From Streptomyces sp. (lineage in GTDB: Bacteria > Actinomycetota > Actinomycetes > Streptomycetales > Streptomycetaceae), in NCBI GenBank assembly GCA_013362785.1, contig JABFVM010000177.1, forward strand, positions 1 to 60,670: DNA of 60,670 bases, in the 5' to 3' direction. Shown piece after piece: positions 8,318 through 17,313 of the stretch. Position 1 is the first letter of the stretch, and every line of letters starts with the position of its first letter. A program made the translations under genes and the position numbers. The notes under the pieces are model-generated. The model had not been told where the DNA came from. It did no database searches and saw nothing but the letters and a program-made list of their open reading frames with translations.

Positions 8318-8352
8318 GGCCCAGAACCTTGGAGTTTCCCGGGTTCTGGGCC
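8318..8352 (-). terminator. Hairpin terminator after the thiolase gene
   Basis: An 11-bp perfect stem (ggcccagaacc at 8318-8328, complement at 8342-8352) with a 13-nt loop lies about 55 bp past the thiolase stop codon. On the minus strand it is followed by gttttgtga, which is T-rich for this genome. Confidence 0.75.
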
Positions 8353-8405
8353 ATTGGCTCACGGTGGGTCGTGAGTTGACTACTGAGAGGCTTGCGGCGA
8401 GGGGG

Positions 8406-9626
8406 TCAGCTCAGGCGCTCGATGACCATCGCCATGCCCTGGCCGCCGCCGACGCACATCGTCTCCAGACCGAACTGCTTGTCGTGGAACTGGAGGGAGT
8501 TGATGAGCGTGCCGGTGATGCGGGCGCCGGTCATGCCGAAGGGGTGGCCGACGGCGATGGCGCCGCCGTTGACGTTCAGCTTGTCCAGGTCGATGCCCAG
8601 GTCGCGGTAGGAGGGGATCACCTGGGCGGCGAACGCCTCGTTGATCTCGACCAGGTCGATGTCGTCGATGGTGAGGCCGGCGCGGCGCAGGGCCTGCTGG
8701 GACGCCTCCACCGGGCCGAGGCCCATGATCTCGGGGGACAGGCCCGAGACGCCGGTCGACACGATGCGGGCGAGCGGGGTGAGGCCGAGCTCGCGGGCCT
8801 TGGTGTCCGACATGATGACGAGGGCCGCCGCGCCGTCGTTCAGGGGGCAGCAGTTGCCGGCGGTGACGAGGCCGTCGGGGCGGAAGACCGGCTTCAGGCC
8901 GCCCACGGCCTCCAGGGTGACGCCGGCGCGCGGGCCGTCGTCCTTGCTGACGACCGTGCCGTCGGGGGTGGTGACCGGGGTGATCTCGCGCTCCCAGAAG
9001 CCGTTCTTGATGGCTTCCTCGGCGAGGTTCTGCGAGCGGACGCCGAACTCGTCCAGTTCCTGGCGGGTGATGCCCTTCGACCGGGCGAGGTTCTCGGCGG
9101 TCTGGCCCATCGCGATGTAGGCGTCCGGCACGAGGCCGTCCTCGCGCGGGTCGTGCCAGGTGGTGCCCTCCTGCTGGGCGACCTCGGCGGTGCGGGCCTC
9201 GGCCTCGGCGAAGAGCGGGTTGTGCGTGTCCGGGATGCTGTCGGAGTTGCCCTTGACGAAGCGGGAGACCGTCTCCACGCCGGCCGAGATGAAGACGTCG
9301 CCCTCTCCGGCCTTGATGGCGTGCAGGGCCATGCGGGAGGTCTGCAGGGAGGAGCTGCAGTACCGGGTGACGGTGCAGCCCGGGAGGTGGTCCATGCCCA
9401 TCTGTACGGCGACGATCCGGCCGAGGTTGTTGCCCTGCTCGCCGCCCGGGAGACCGCAGCCGAGCATCAGGTCGTCGATGTCGCGGGGGTCCAGCTCGGG
9501 GACCTTGGCGAGGGCGGCCTGGATGATGGTGGCGGTGAGGTCGTCCGGGCGCAGGTCTTTCAGGGAGCCCTTGAAGGCGCGGCCGATGGGGGAGCGGGCG
9601 GTCGAGACGATCACGGCTTCGGGCAT
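8406..9626 (-). CDS. Acetyl-CoA C-acyltransferase (thiolase, FadA-like)
   Basis: This is a 406-residue thiolase that cleaves or condenses beta-ketoacyl-CoA in fatty acid oxidation. The nucleophilic cysteine is near residue 90 in [10 protein letters not shown]. The active-site histidine is in [10 protein letters not shown], and the second cysteine is in CVGGGQGMA near the C-terminus. The ATG at 9626 is preferred over the adjoining GTG because GGAG lies six bases upstream. No 3-hydroxyacyl-CoA dehydrogenase/hydratase partner is next to it. The upstream gap has an AAGCGCTT element that may be its operator. Confidence 0.94.
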   Translation of the reverse strand: MPEAVIVSTARSPIGRAFKGSLKDLRPDDLTATIIQAALAKVPELDPRDIDDLMLGCGLPGGEQGNNLGRIVAVQMGMDHLPGCTVTRYCSSSLQTSRMALHAIKAGEGDVFISAGVETVSRFVKGNSDSIPDTHNPLFAEAEARTAEVAQQEGTTWHDPREDGLVPDAYIAMGQTAENLARSKGITRQELDEFGVRSQNLAEEAIKNGFWEREITPVTTPDGTVVSKDDGPRAGVTLEAVGGLKPVFRPDGLVTAGNCCPLNDGAAALVIMSDTKARELGLTPLARIVSTGVSGLSPEIMGLGPVEASQQALRRAGLTIDDIDLVEINEAFAAQVIPSYRDLGIDLDKLNVNGGAIAVGHPFGMTGARITGTLINSLQFHDKQFGLETMCVGGGQGMAMVIERLS

Positions 9627-9730
9627 CACGGCTCCAGTGGCATACCGGGGGGTCGGGCAGGGCTGTGTGGGAAGTTACCCGTACGTAGCGGCGAGGTCAC
9701 GGGCATGGCCATGTGACCCTCACCGCAATT

Positions 9731-9748
9731 TTCTAAGCGCTTGCTTTT
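9731..9748 (-). promoter_or_regulatory. Candidate operator upstream of the thiolase
   Basis: The minus-strand reading aagcaagcgcttagaa contains the perfect palindrome AAGCGCTT (9735-9742) in an AT-richer stretch about 105 bp upstream of the thiolase start. From memory, similar GCAAGCGCTTGC-like sites occur before beta-oxidation genes in actinomycetes under TetR-family control. The link here is inference. Confidence 0.4.
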
Positions 9749-9802
9749 CTAGGCCCGGACTCTTTCTCCCGAAGCCTCTCCTGAAGCCTCTCTCGACCTC
9801 GC

Positions 9803-10828
9803 TCAGGAGGACGGCGTCGCCGGGGACCGGTCCGGCTCCGGTACCCGCCGACGGCGGCGGCGCTTGAGCAGTGCCCATGGCCCCTTCGGCCCCGTCGGCA
9901 TCGCCGCCGTGACCTCCGTGCCGGCCTCCGATGCGGCCTCGGCCGCGGCTCGGGCGACCGGGAGGAAGCCCTCGCGGCGGGTGACGTCGGGGCGCTCCTC
10001 CTCGGCCGGCCAGAGACCGAGGGCCGCGCAGACCGTGGGGAGGACCGCCATCGCCGCCGTGGCGTAGCCCTCGGCCGAGGGGTGGTAGTTGTCGGGGCCG
10101 AACAGTTCGCGCGGGTTCGCCGCGAACTCCGGGCCGAGCAGGTCGCCGAGGGACACCGTGCGGCCGCCCTGTTCGACCGTGCCGATCGTCTGGGCGGCCG
10201 CCAGCTGGCGTGAGGCGCGCCGGGCCAGCCAGCGCAGCGGCTGCTGGACCGGTTCGATCGTGCCCAGGTCTGGGCAGGTGCCGACCACCACCTCCGCACC
10301 GGCCGTGCGCAGCCTCCGTACCGCCGCGGACAGATGACGGACCGACCGGGTCGGCGGCATCCGGTTCGTGACGTCGTTCGCGCCGATCATGATCACGCAG
10401 ATCTCGGGCACCAGCGCCGGATCGGCGAGCACCAGGGCCACCTGGCGGTCCAGGTCGTCCGAACGGGCCCCCGGCAGCGCCACATTGCGGAAGTCGACCG
10501 GCCGTTCCGCCACCGCCGCCAGCCCCGACGCCAGCAGCGCGCCCGGCGTCTCCCCCGCCCGGTGCACCCCCTGGCCCGCGGCCGTCGAGTCACCCAGCAT
10601 CGTCAGCCGCAGCGGCGGTTCACCGGGGGTGTCGTACGTGCGGCCGTACCGGCCGTCGGCGCTCGGTACGTGGTTGCTGCTGCCGTTGCCCACATGGCGC
10701 CTGGCCAGCCGCACCTCGGCGAGGACGACACCGACGGTCGCCGCGCCGACCAGGCCGATCCCGCCTCCGCCGTACGCCGCGCCCGCCGCGATCCGCCGGG
10801 CCACCCGCGCCCTCGACATGCTCGTCAT
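9803..10828 (-). CDS. SGNH/GDSL-type hydrolase with N-terminal membrane anchor
   Basis: This 341-residue esterase or lipase-like enzyme shows block I (MLGDSTAAGQG), with the serine nucleophile near residue 79. Block III is IGANDVTNR, and block V is NYHPSAEGYA with the Asp/His pair. A hydrophobic segment near residues 15-35 suggests a membrane anchor or signal sequence. The start at 10828 has AGGAGG twelve bases upstream. It is divergent from the cystathionine beta-synthase gene. Family members act on lipids or acylated carbohydrates; the substrate is unknown. Confidence 0.88.
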   Translation of the reverse strand: MTSMSRARVARRIAAGAAYGGGGIGLVGAATVGVVLAEVRLARRHVGNGSSNHVPSADGRYGRTYDTPGEPPLRLTMLGDSTAAGQGVHRAGETPGALLASGLAAVAERPVDFRNVALPGARSDDLDRQVALVLADPALVPEICVIMIGANDVTNRMPPTRSVRHLSAAVRRLRTAGAEVVVGTCPDLGTIEPVQQPLRWLARRASRQLAAAQTIGTVEQGGRTVSLGDLLGPEFAANPRELFGPDNYHPSAEGYATAAMAVLPTVCAALGLWPAEEERPDVTRREGFLPVARAAAEAASEAGTEVTAAMPTGPKGPWALLKRRRRRRVPEPDRSPATPSS

Positions 10829-10995
10829 GCGTCGCCGCCACCTCCTCGAAGCCGTACATCCACTGCTTGCCCCGCACGGACCGTGGCCCAATCCCAACGG
10901 CGCGTGAACGACCTTCACGGGCCCGTGCGGGCCACCGAGCCTTAGGCTGGCGGAACCACTACGACCACCTCTTTTTGCAGCATCCGGAGACAACG

Positions 10996-12384
10996 GTGCA
11001 TTTTCACGATTCGATGATCAGTCTCGTCGGCAACACCCCGCTGGTGAGGCTCAACAACGTGACCAAGGGCATCCGGGCGACCGTCCTGGCCAAGGTCGAG
11101 TACTTCAACCCGGGCGGCTCCGTGAAGGACCGCATCGCCCTGCGCATGATCGAGGCCGCGGAGGAGAGCGGCGCGCTCAAGCCCGGCGGCACCATTGTGG
11201 AGCCGACCAGCGGTAACACCGGTGTCGGCCTTGCCATCGTGGCCCAGCAGAAGGGCTACAAGTGCATCTTCGTGTGCCCCGACAAGGTGAGCACCGACAA
11301 GATCAACGTCCTGCGGGCGTACGGGGCCGAGGTGGTCGTGTGCCCCACCGCCGTGGATCCCGAGCACCCGGACTCCTACTACAACGTCTCGGACCGGCTC
11401 GTTCGCGAGACGCCCGGCGCGTGGAAGCCGGACCAGTACTCCAACCCCAACAACCCCCTCTCCCACTACCACTCCACCGGCCCCGAGCTGTGGGAGCAGA
11501 CGGCGGGCAAGATCACCCACTTCGTGGCGGGCGTGGGCACCGGCGGCACCATCTCCGGCACCGGCCGCTATCTGAAGGACGCCAGCGACGGCAAGGTGCA
11601 GGTCGTGGGCGCCGACCCCGAGGGTTCCGTGTACTCGGGCGGTTCCGGGCGGCCGTATCTCGTCGAGGGCGTCGGTGAGGACTTCTGGCCGACCGCATAC
11701 GACCGGACCGTCGCCGACGAGATCGTCGCCGTGTCCGACAAGGACTCCTTCCAGATGACCCGGCGCCTGGCCCGCGAGGAGGGCCTGCTGGTGGGCGGCT
11801 CCTGCGGCATGGCCGTGGTCGCCGCGCTGAAGGTCGCCGAGCGGCTCGGGCCCGACGACGTGGTGGTCGTACTCCTCCCCGACAGCGGCCGCGGCTACCT
11901 CAGCAAGATCTTCAACGACGAGTGGATGGCCGACTACGGCTTCCTGGAGGACGAGGGCCCGAGCGCGCGCGTCGGTGACGTCCTCAACGACAAGGAGCAC
12001 GGCGCCATCCCCTCCCTCGTCCACATGCACCCGGACGAGACGGTCGGCCAGGCCATCGAGGTGCTGCGCGAGTACGGCGTCTCGCAGATGCCGATCGTGA
12101 AGCCGGGCGCCGGCCACCCGGACGTCATGGCCGCCGAGGTCGTCGGATCCGTCGTGGAACGGGAGCTGCTGGACGCCCTGTTCACCAAGCGGGCCTCGCT
12201 CGACGACCCGCTGGAGAAGCACATGTCGGCCCCGCTGCCGCAGGTCGGCTCCGGTGAGCCGGTCGGCGACCTGATGTCCGTGCTGGGCGCGGCCGACGCG
12301 GCGATCGTCCTCGTCGAGGGCAAGCCGACCGGTGTGATCAGCCGGCAGGACCTGCTGGCCTTCCTCGCCAAGGGCGGGAAGTAG
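10996..12384 (+). CDS. Cystathionine beta-synthase
   Basis: The 462-residue protein has the PLP fold type II catalytic domain of cysteine synthase/CBS enzymes. The cofactor lysine is near residue 44 in NPGGSVKDR, and the phosphate loop is in PTSGNTGVG and GTGGTISGTG. A pair of regulatory CBS domains occupies about residues 335-460. The extra CBS pair separates it from plain cysteine synthase (CysK, ~310 residues) and fits the reverse transsulfuration enzyme joining homocysteine and serine. It starts at GTG with GGAGA seven bases upstream, and no partner gamma-lyase is adjacent. Confidence 0.93.
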   Translation: MHFHDSMISLVGNTPLVRLNNVTKGIRATVLAKVEYFNPGGSVKDRIALRMIEAAEESGALKPGGTIVEPTSGNTGVGLAIVAQQKGYKCIFVCPDKVSTDKINVLRAYGAEVVVCPTAVDPEHPDSYYNVSDRLVRETPGAWKPDQYSNPNNPLSHYHSTGPELWEQTAGKITHFVAGVGTGGTISGTGRYLKDASDGKVQVVGADPEGSVYSGGSGRPYLVEGVGEDFWPTAYDRTVADEIVAVSDKDSFQMTRRLAREEGLLVGGSCGMAVVAALKVAERLGPDDVVVVLLPDSGRGYLSKIFNDEWMADYGFLEDEGPSARVGDVLNDKEHGAIPSLVHMHPDETVGQAIEVLREYGVSQMPIVKPGAGHPDVMAAEVVGSVVERELLDALFTKRASLDDPLEKHMSAPLPQVGSGEPVGDLMSVLGAADAAIVLVEGKPTGVISRQDLLAFLAKGGK

Positions 12385-12725
12385 CGGCGAACCTGCGGTG
12401 AACGGGCCGTGTCCGCGGCGAACTTGCGGTGACCGGAGCCGCTCGGGCTGTCGCGGAACTGGTACGAGCGCGTCACGTTCACGCAGCACCCGCTTAACAC
12501 GGGTCCGGCACATTAGTGGGTGTCGGCAGGGCGGGAGCGGCTCCCCGCCCCGGCCGGCGCCGAACGTCCAAGGACCTCCGGAGCGGCTCCCGGACCTCCA
12601 TGGACGCCACGGACGCGAGGCCCGGCCCTGACCCGGCCCGCGTCCCTCGCGGGGACCGCCGTCGTCCCGCCCCCCGGCAACGGGGGTGCGGCGGTCCCCG
12701 CCATACTCTTTTCACCGACGGCCGG
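12385..12725. terminator. Gene-free gap holding a large nested hairpin (12649-12701)
   Basis: This 341-bp gap between convergent genes has no frame with convincing support. Its clearest structure is a perfect 13-bp stem, gcggggaccgccg at 12649-12661 with its complement at 12689-12701. Inside it nests a smaller stem, cccccg-gcaa-cggggg. It can terminate both the cystathionine beta-synthase gene and the XRE regulator gene. The remaining ~260 bp shows nothing I can name. Confidence 0.7.
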
Positions 12726-13559
12726 TCACACTTCGGCCGCGGCCCAACTCCCCAGCAGTGCCAGCTTTTCCGCCGCGTCCGAGCCTTGCTCCGGCGTGTA
12801 CACCACCACCGTCTGCTCCGGGTCCGCCGGGACCGTCAGGGTCTCGAAGGGGAGGTCGAGCAGGCCCGCCAGTGGGTGGGTGATGCGTTTCGTGCCGGAC
12901 ATACAGGCCTTGACCTGGTGGTCCGCCCACAGTCGGCGGAAGTCCGGGCTTTTGACGGACAGTTCGCCGATGAGGGCGTCCAGCCGTGCGTCGTCGGGGC
13001 GGTGGCCGGCGTTCAGACGGAGGTGGGCGGCCGCCTGGGCGGCGATGTCGGGCCAGTCCGGGAACGTGGTGTGGGCCGCGGGGTCGAGGAAGACCTGCCG
13101 GGGAATGTTGCGGTGGGCGGGGGCCGTACGGCTGTAGCCCTGCATCGCGTCCGCGAGGGAGTTCCAGGCCAGGACGTCCATGCTGGAGTTCATGACGAAG
13201 GCCGGCGTGCGGTCCATGCTGTCCAGCAGGGCCTGGACGCCGGGGCGGACGCGCGTCGTCTCCGGTCCGCGCGACGCACTCCGGCCGCGCCGGGGCCGGG
13301 CCACCGTGCGCAGGTACGTGTGCTCCGTCTCGTCCAGCCGCAGCACCCGCGCGATCGCGTCCAGCACGGAGTCCGAGACGCGTTGCCCCCGGCCCTGCTC
13401 CAGGCGGACGTAGTAGTCGACGCTCACTCCGGCCAGCTGCGCCACCTCTTCGCGGCGCAGACCAGGAACGCGGCGCCGCCCGTACGAGGGCAGCCCCATC
13501 TCCTCCGGCCTGATCCGGGCTCGGCGTGAGCGCAGGAAGTCTCCCAGGTCCCCGTCCAT
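12726..13559 (-). CDS. XRE-family transcriptional regulator with MmyB-like ligand-binding domain
   Basis: The 277-residue protein opens with a helix-turn-helix of the XRE type (RRVPGLRREEVAQLAGVS, residues ~28-45). Then comes the conserved VDYYVRLEQGRG segment and a larger PAS-like C-terminal domain. This layout is typical of the MmyB/MLTR group, which is very abundant in Streptomyces and often lies divergent from a short-chain dehydrogenase that it controls. That is the arrangement here. No clear ribosome site precedes the ATG at 13559, so translation may be leaderless. Confidence 0.9.
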   Translation of the reverse strand: MDGDLGDFLRSRRARIRPEEMGLPSYGRRRVPGLRREEVAQLAGVSVDYYVRLEQGRGQRVSDSVLDAIARVLRLDETEHTYLRTVARPRRGRSASRGPETTRVRPGVQALLDSMDRTPAFVMNSSMDVLAWNSLADAMQGYSRTAPAHRNIPRQVFLDPAAHTTFPDWPDIAAQAAAHLRLNAGHRPDDARLDALIGELSVKSPDFRRLWADHQVKACMSGTKRITHPLAGLLDLPFETLTVPADPEQTVVVYTPEQGSDAAEKLALLGSWAAAEV

Positions 13560-13593
13560 GGGTTCGAGCGTAGCCGCGCGGCGGGGCGTGAGC

Positions 13594-13606
13594 CTGGTAC
13601 TGCCAG
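13594..13606. promoter_or_regulatory. Candidate operator in the regulator/SDR divergent gap
   Basis: The sequence ctggtactgccag is a short inverted repeat (CTGG...CCAG) in the 156-bp gap between the XRE gene and the dehydrogenase gene. It sits 35 bp before the regulator start. Its place and symmetry fit autoregulation plus control of the dehydrogenase. Confidence 0.45.
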
Positions 13607-13715
13607 ACACAGGAACAACGCATCCCTGGGTAGGGCGGGCGCGGCGGCCGAGGGTGAGGGGTGTTCGCCGGTCGCCGGGGAGACGCCCCGGCGACCCCTC
13701 ACCAGGAGGAGTCCC

Positions 13716-14477
13716 ATGTCGTACGAGAACCTGACCGGCCGTACCGCCGTCGTGACCGGCGCCGCGAGTGGGATCGGCGAGGCCATCGCCGTGCTGCTCG
13801 CGGAGCAGGGGGCGCGGGTCGCGCTGCTGGCCCGGCGCAGGCAGCGGCTGGACGAGGTCGTCGCGAAGATCACGGCGGGGGGCGGCAGCGCGCTGGCCGT
13901 CGTCGCCGATGTCACCGACGACGCGTCCGTGGCCGCCGCCGCGGAGCGGATCCACGAGGCCTACGGGGCCGTGGACCTCGTCGTCAACAACGCCGGCGTC
14001 ATGCTGGGGAACCCCGTGGAGGCGGGGCGGCACGACGAGTGGCAGCGGATGATCGACACCAATGTGACCGGGGTGCTGCGCGTCGTCCGGGCGTTCACCG
14101 GTGATCTGGTGGCGGCCGGCGAGGAGGGCCGCACGGCCGACCTCGTGAACATCTCCTCCGTCGCCGCGCACCTCACCTTCCCCAACTACGCGGTGTACGG
14201 CGCGACCAAGGCCGCGGTCACCTATCTCTCCCAGTGCCTGCGCACCGAGTTCGGGCCGCTGGACGTGCGGGTCACCAACATCGAGCCGGGGTTCGTGGGA
14301 ACCGAGCTGCTGGATCACACGGACAACGCCGAGCTGTTGGAGCAGGTGGAGGGCATGGTCCAGGCCGTGGGGACACTGTCGGCCGAGGAACTGGCCGACG
14401 TGGTGGCCTACGCGGTGAGCCGACCCCGGCATGTGAACCTGCGGCAGATCATGGCGATGCCGACCCGGCAGGCCTAG
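13716..14477 (+). CDS. SDR-family oxidoreductase
   Basis: This is a 253-residue classical short-chain dehydrogenase/reductase. The NAD(P) motif TGAASGIGEA is at residues ~14-23, and a basic ARRRQR follows strand 2, hinting at NADPH. The NNAGV motif is near residue 90. The catalytic serine is in NISSVAAH, and the Y-x-x-x-K motif is in YAVYGATKAAV. AGGAGG precedes the ATG. It is divergent from, and probably regulated by, the MmyB-type regulator. The substrate is unknown. Confidence 0.92.
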   Translation: MSYENLTGRTAVVTGAASGIGEAIAVLLAEQGARVALLARRRQRLDEVVAKITAGGGSALAVVADVTDDASVAAAAERIHEAYGAVDLVVNNAGVMLGNPVEAGRHDEWQRMIDTNVTGVLRVVRAFTGDLVAAGEEGRTADLVNISSVAAHLTFPNYAVYGATKAAVTYLSQCLRTEFGPLDVRVTNIEPGFVGTELLDHTDNAELLEQVEGMVQAVGTLSAEELADVVAYAVSRPRHVNLRQIMAMPTRQA

Positions 14478-14525
14478 CCGGAGGGAGGGCTCAAGGGAGG
14501 GCCCACGGGGGGCTCAAGGGAGGGC

Positions 14526-14972
14526 TCAGTCCTCCCAGCGGTCCTCGTCCTTCGTCGACCTGCGGCGCCAGCCCCGGAACAGGCCGGGGTTGGTGCGCAC
14601 CGCCTGGACGACGTTCACGCCCACGATGCCGACCCAGGTGACCAGCAGACCGGAGAGGCCGGCCACGCCGCCGCCGATCCCGGACAGGGGGACGGCGACG
14701 ATCAGTGTGACGATGCCGAAGCCGAAGCGCTCGCCGAAGGAGTCGGAGTCCGTCGGCTTCGGCGTGCGCGAGCCCCGGGCCACCACCATCTGCTGCTCGG
14801 CCAGCTGCCGCCGCATCCGGCGCTCGACCGCCCCGTCGATGCGCTGGTCGACCTTCTCCATGAACGAGTCGACCAGCGCGGACTCGTACTCGTCGCCCAG
14901 TTCCCTGCGCGCCTCCAGGGTGGCGTTCAGTTCCTTCTTGAGCTCGGTGTCCCGCGCGTCCATTCCCGTCAT
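14526..14972 (-). CDS. Small membrane protein with N-terminal coiled coil
   Basis: This 148-residue protein has a charged helical N-terminal region (TELKKELNATLEARRELG to about residue 65) with a predicted coiled coil. Two close hydrophobic segments follow near residues 85-130 (FGIVTLIVAVPLSGIG and LLVTWVGIVGVNVV), and then a basic tail. It resembles the 2TM-type integral membrane proteins common in actinomycetes. The start is uncertain: ATGs at 14972 and 14963 are both possible. It converges on the SDR gene. Confidence 0.75.
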   Translation of the reverse strand: MTGMDARDTELKKELNATLEARRELGDEYESALVDSFMEKVDQRIDGAVERRMRRQLAEQQMVVARGSRTPKPTDSDSFGERFGFGIVTLIVAVPLSGIGGGVAGLSGLLVTWVGIVGVNVVQAVRTNPGLFRGWRRRSTKDEDRWED

Positions 14973-15052
14973 ACGCCCACGGTAGGGAGCGGGGACGCCG
15001 GTCGCACGGGGGTTAGCCCCCCTCTTCGGGAGGGGGTGCGCCACCGGTGCCG

Positions 15053-15997
15053 TCACTTCACCAGCCCGTGCTCCTCGGCGTACGCGTTCGCCACGTCCTC
15101 GGGGTCCTTCTTGTCCTTGTCGACCTGCCGGTTCAGCTCGGTCAGCTGGGCCGTGGTCAGGGTGTTTCCGAGTTCGGCGAGGGCCTTGCGGACGGTGGAG
15201 TCGGCCTTGCGGTCGGCGATCAGGGGGACGACGTGCTGGCCGGGGATGAGGTTCTTGGGGTCGGTCAGGACCACCCAGTCGTTGGCCTGGATGTCGGTGT
15301 CGGTGGTGAAGAGGTTGGCCACGTCCACGTCGCCCTTCTTCAGGGCGCCCTTCACGAGTGGTCCGGAGGAGTCCAGTGACTTGAACTCCTTGAACTCCAC
15401 CCCGTAGACGTCCTTCAGGCCCACCGCGCCGACCTCGCGCTTCTTCACCTCGGGCGCCGCGCCGATCACCAGCTTGCCGTTCTGCTTCTTCAGGTCGGCG
15501 AGGGAGACGAGGCCGTACTTCTCGGCCGTCTCCCGGGTGACGACGAAGGCGTCCGAGTCCTCGGCCATGCCGTACGGCAGCACCTGGAGGCCGCTCGGGA
15601 GCGCGATGGTGAGGGCGTTCTGCATCTCGCCCTCCTCCGTCGCCGTCGCCTTGGGGGCGACGTAGTGCAGCAGGGCGCCCTGGTACTCGGGGAGCAGGTC
15701 GATGTCGCCGCCCTTGAGCGCGGGGATGAGGATCTCGCGGGTGCCGAGGTTGGGGCGGACGGTGACCTTCACGCCGGCCGCGTCGAGTACGGCGGCGTAG
15801 AGGTAGCCGAGCACCTGGTTCTCGGTGAAGTTGGCGGTGCCGATGGTGAGGCCGCCCTTGCTGGAGCCGCCGCCCCCGGAGGACGAGCCCTCGCCTTCGA
15901 GGGAGGTGATGCCGCTGGAGCAGGCGGCGAGGGCGGGGACGGTGGCGGCTGCGAAGAGGCCGCCGAGGAGCGTGCGTCGGTTCATCGGGAGGTTCAT
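15053..15997 (-). CDS. Betaine-type ABC transporter substrate-binding lipoprotein (OpuAC/OpuCC family)
   Basis: The 314-residue binding protein has a signal peptide with an RR pair (NRRTLLGGLF) and a lipobox ending LAAC, so it should be lipid-anchored outside the membrane. The mature part begins with GTANFTENQVLGYLYAAVL, typical of the glycine betaine/choline/carnitine binding family. It is last of four leftward genes (ATPase, two permeases, binding protein). The family binds quaternary ammonium compounds in an aromatic cage, and recent members take ergothioneine. The ligand here is inferred only by family. The divergent lyase suggests a catabolic rather than purely osmotic role. Confidence 0.92.
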   Translation of the reverse strand: MNLPMNRRTLLGGLFAAATVPALAACSSGITSLEGEGSSSGGGGSSKGGLTIGTANFTENQVLGYLYAAVLDAAGVKVTVRPNLGTREILIPALKGGDIDLLPEYQGALLHYVAPKATATEEGEMQNALTIALPSGLQVLPYGMAEDSDAFVVTRETAEKYGLVSLADLKKQNGKLVIGAAPEVKKREVGAVGLKDVYGVEFKEFKSLDSSGPLVKGALKKGDVDVANLFTTDTDIQANDWVVLTDPKNLIPGQHVVPLIADRKADSTVRKALAELGNTLTTAQLTELNRQVDKDKKDPEDVANAYAEEHGLVK

Positions 15998-16007
15998 CGA
16001 GGCGTCC

Positions 16008-16670
16008 CTAGGCAGTGCGGTGGCGGAAGAGGAAGCGCTGGAGGCCGGAGAGGACCAGGTCGAGGGCTACGGCGACGACGGCTACCAGCACCGCGCCGCC
16101 GAGCACCTGCACGAGGTCGCGCTGGGCCAGGCCGTCGAAGACGTAGCGGCCCAGGCCGCCGAAGGAGACGTACGCGGCGATGGTGGCGGTGGCCACGACC
16201 TGGATCAGGGCCAGGCGCAGTCCCGTCATGATCAGGGGGAGGGCGAGGGGGAGTTCGACCTGGAGGAGGACCTGGTGGCCGCGCATGCCCTGGCCGCGTG
16301 CCGCGTCCTTCACGTCCGGGTCGACGGCCGTCATCCCGGCGTAGGTGTTGGTGACGATCGCCGGGACCGCGAGGGCGACGAGTGCGACGTAGACCGGCAG
16401 CATGGACAGTCCGCCGGCCAGGAAGACCAGCACGACCAGGCCGACGGTGGGCAGGGCGCGGCCGAAGGACGCGAGGTTGATCGCGACGAAGGCGCCCTTG
16501 CCGGTGTGGCCGATCAGCAGGCCGAGGGGGAGGCCGATCGCCGCCGCGATGAGGGTGGCGAGCAGGGAGTACTGGAGGTGCTCGGCCAGGCGGTGCGCGA
16601 TGCCGTCCGGGCCGGTCCACTGCTCGCTGCCGGCCAGCCAGGCGCCGAGGTTCTTGAAGAGTTCGTACAT
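16008..16670 (-). CDS. Betaine-type ABC transporter permease, second subunit
   Basis: This 220-residue inner-membrane permease has about five to six hydrophobic helices and the EAA-like coupling loop DVKDAARGQGMRGHQVLLQVELPLALP. The loop is usual for OpuCB/OpuCD and ProW proteins. It begins MYELFKNLGAWLAG, starts one base after the stop of the first permease, and ends 10 bp before the binding-protein gene. It should form a heterodimer with the preceding permease. Confidence 0.92.
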   Translation of the reverse strand: MYELFKNLGAWLAGSEQWTGPDGIAHRLAEHLQYSLLATLIAAAIGLPLGLLIGHTGKGAFVAINLASFGRALPTVGLVVLVFLAGGLSMLPVYVALVALAVPAIVTNTYAGMTAVDPDVKDAARGQGMRGHQVLLQVELPLALPLIMTGLRLALIQVVATATIAAYVSFGGLGRYVFDGLAQRDLVQVLGGAVLVAVVAVALDLVLSGLQRFLFRHRTA

Positions 16671-16671
16671 G

Positions 16672-17313
16672 TCAGGCTCGCCGCCTCCGCCAGGGGGTCA
16701 GGACGTACTGCAGGGCGACCAGAGCCGCGTCCGCGACCACGGCGAGGAGCAGGGTGAGGACCACTCCGACGATCACCGGGGTCGGGAAGTTGCGCTGGAA
16801 GCCGTCGGTGAAGAGCTGGCCGAGGCCGCCGTCGCCGATGTAGGTCGCGACCGAGACCAGGGAGATGGACATGACGGTCGCGATCCGGACGCCGGCCATG
16901 ATCACGGGGAGCGCGAGCGGGAACTCCACGGTGAGGAGGGTGCGCAGCGGACGCGTCCCCATCGCCTTCGCCGCCTCCTTCGCCTTCACCGGGACCGAGT
17001 CCAGGCCCTCGACCGTGTTCCGGAGGAGGACCACCAGCGTGTAGACCGTCAGGCCGATGACCGTGGTGGTGCGGGTGAGGCCGGAGACCGGGAGCAGGAG
17101 TACGAAGATCGCGATCGACGGGATCGTGAACAGCACGTTCGACAGGCCGAGCAGGAAGCCGCGCAGGGGGCGGATCCGGTGGGCGATCACCGCGAGCGGG
17201 AGGGAGATCAGGACGCCCAGGAAGACCGCGGTGAGCGCGGCCTGGAGGTGGGAGATCGTCAGGGTGGTGAGGTCGTCGGTGTGGTCGCCTATCCACGACC
17301 AGTCGACGGTCAT
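16672..17313 (-). CDS. Betaine-type ABC transporter permease, first subunit
   Basis: This 213-residue permease begins at an ATG (17311-17313) that overlaps the ATPase stop codon as ATGA. Hydrophobic helices and the coupling loop (VPVKAKEAAKAMGTRPLR, then LLTVEFPLALPVIM) match the OpuC/ProW family. A longer open frame runs upstream on the same strand, but it is out of register with any family sequence and lies inside the ATPase gene, so the internal ATG is the real start. Confidence 0.92.
   Translation of the reverse strand: MTVDWSWIGDHTDDLTTLTISHLQAALTAVFLGVLISLPLAVIAHRIRPLRGFLLGLSNVLFTIPSIAIFVLLLPVSGLTRTTTVIGLTVYTLVVLLRNTVEGLDSVPVKAKEAAKAMGTRPLRTLLTVEFPLALPVIMAGVRIATVMSISLVSVATYIGDGGLGQLFTDGFQRNFPTPVIVGVVLTLLLAVVADAALVALQYVLTPWRRRRA

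Noticed and set aside
13560..14432. Leftward extension of the XRE regulator frame across the SDR gene
   Set aside because: The family-like sequence begins at 13559; the upstream part is antisense to the SDR gene and has no ribosome site.
14479..14530. Repeated ctcaagggagggc strings after the SDR gene as a regulatory element
   Set aside because: Short purine-rich direct repeats between convergent genes with no good stem or spacing; probably simple-sequence drift.
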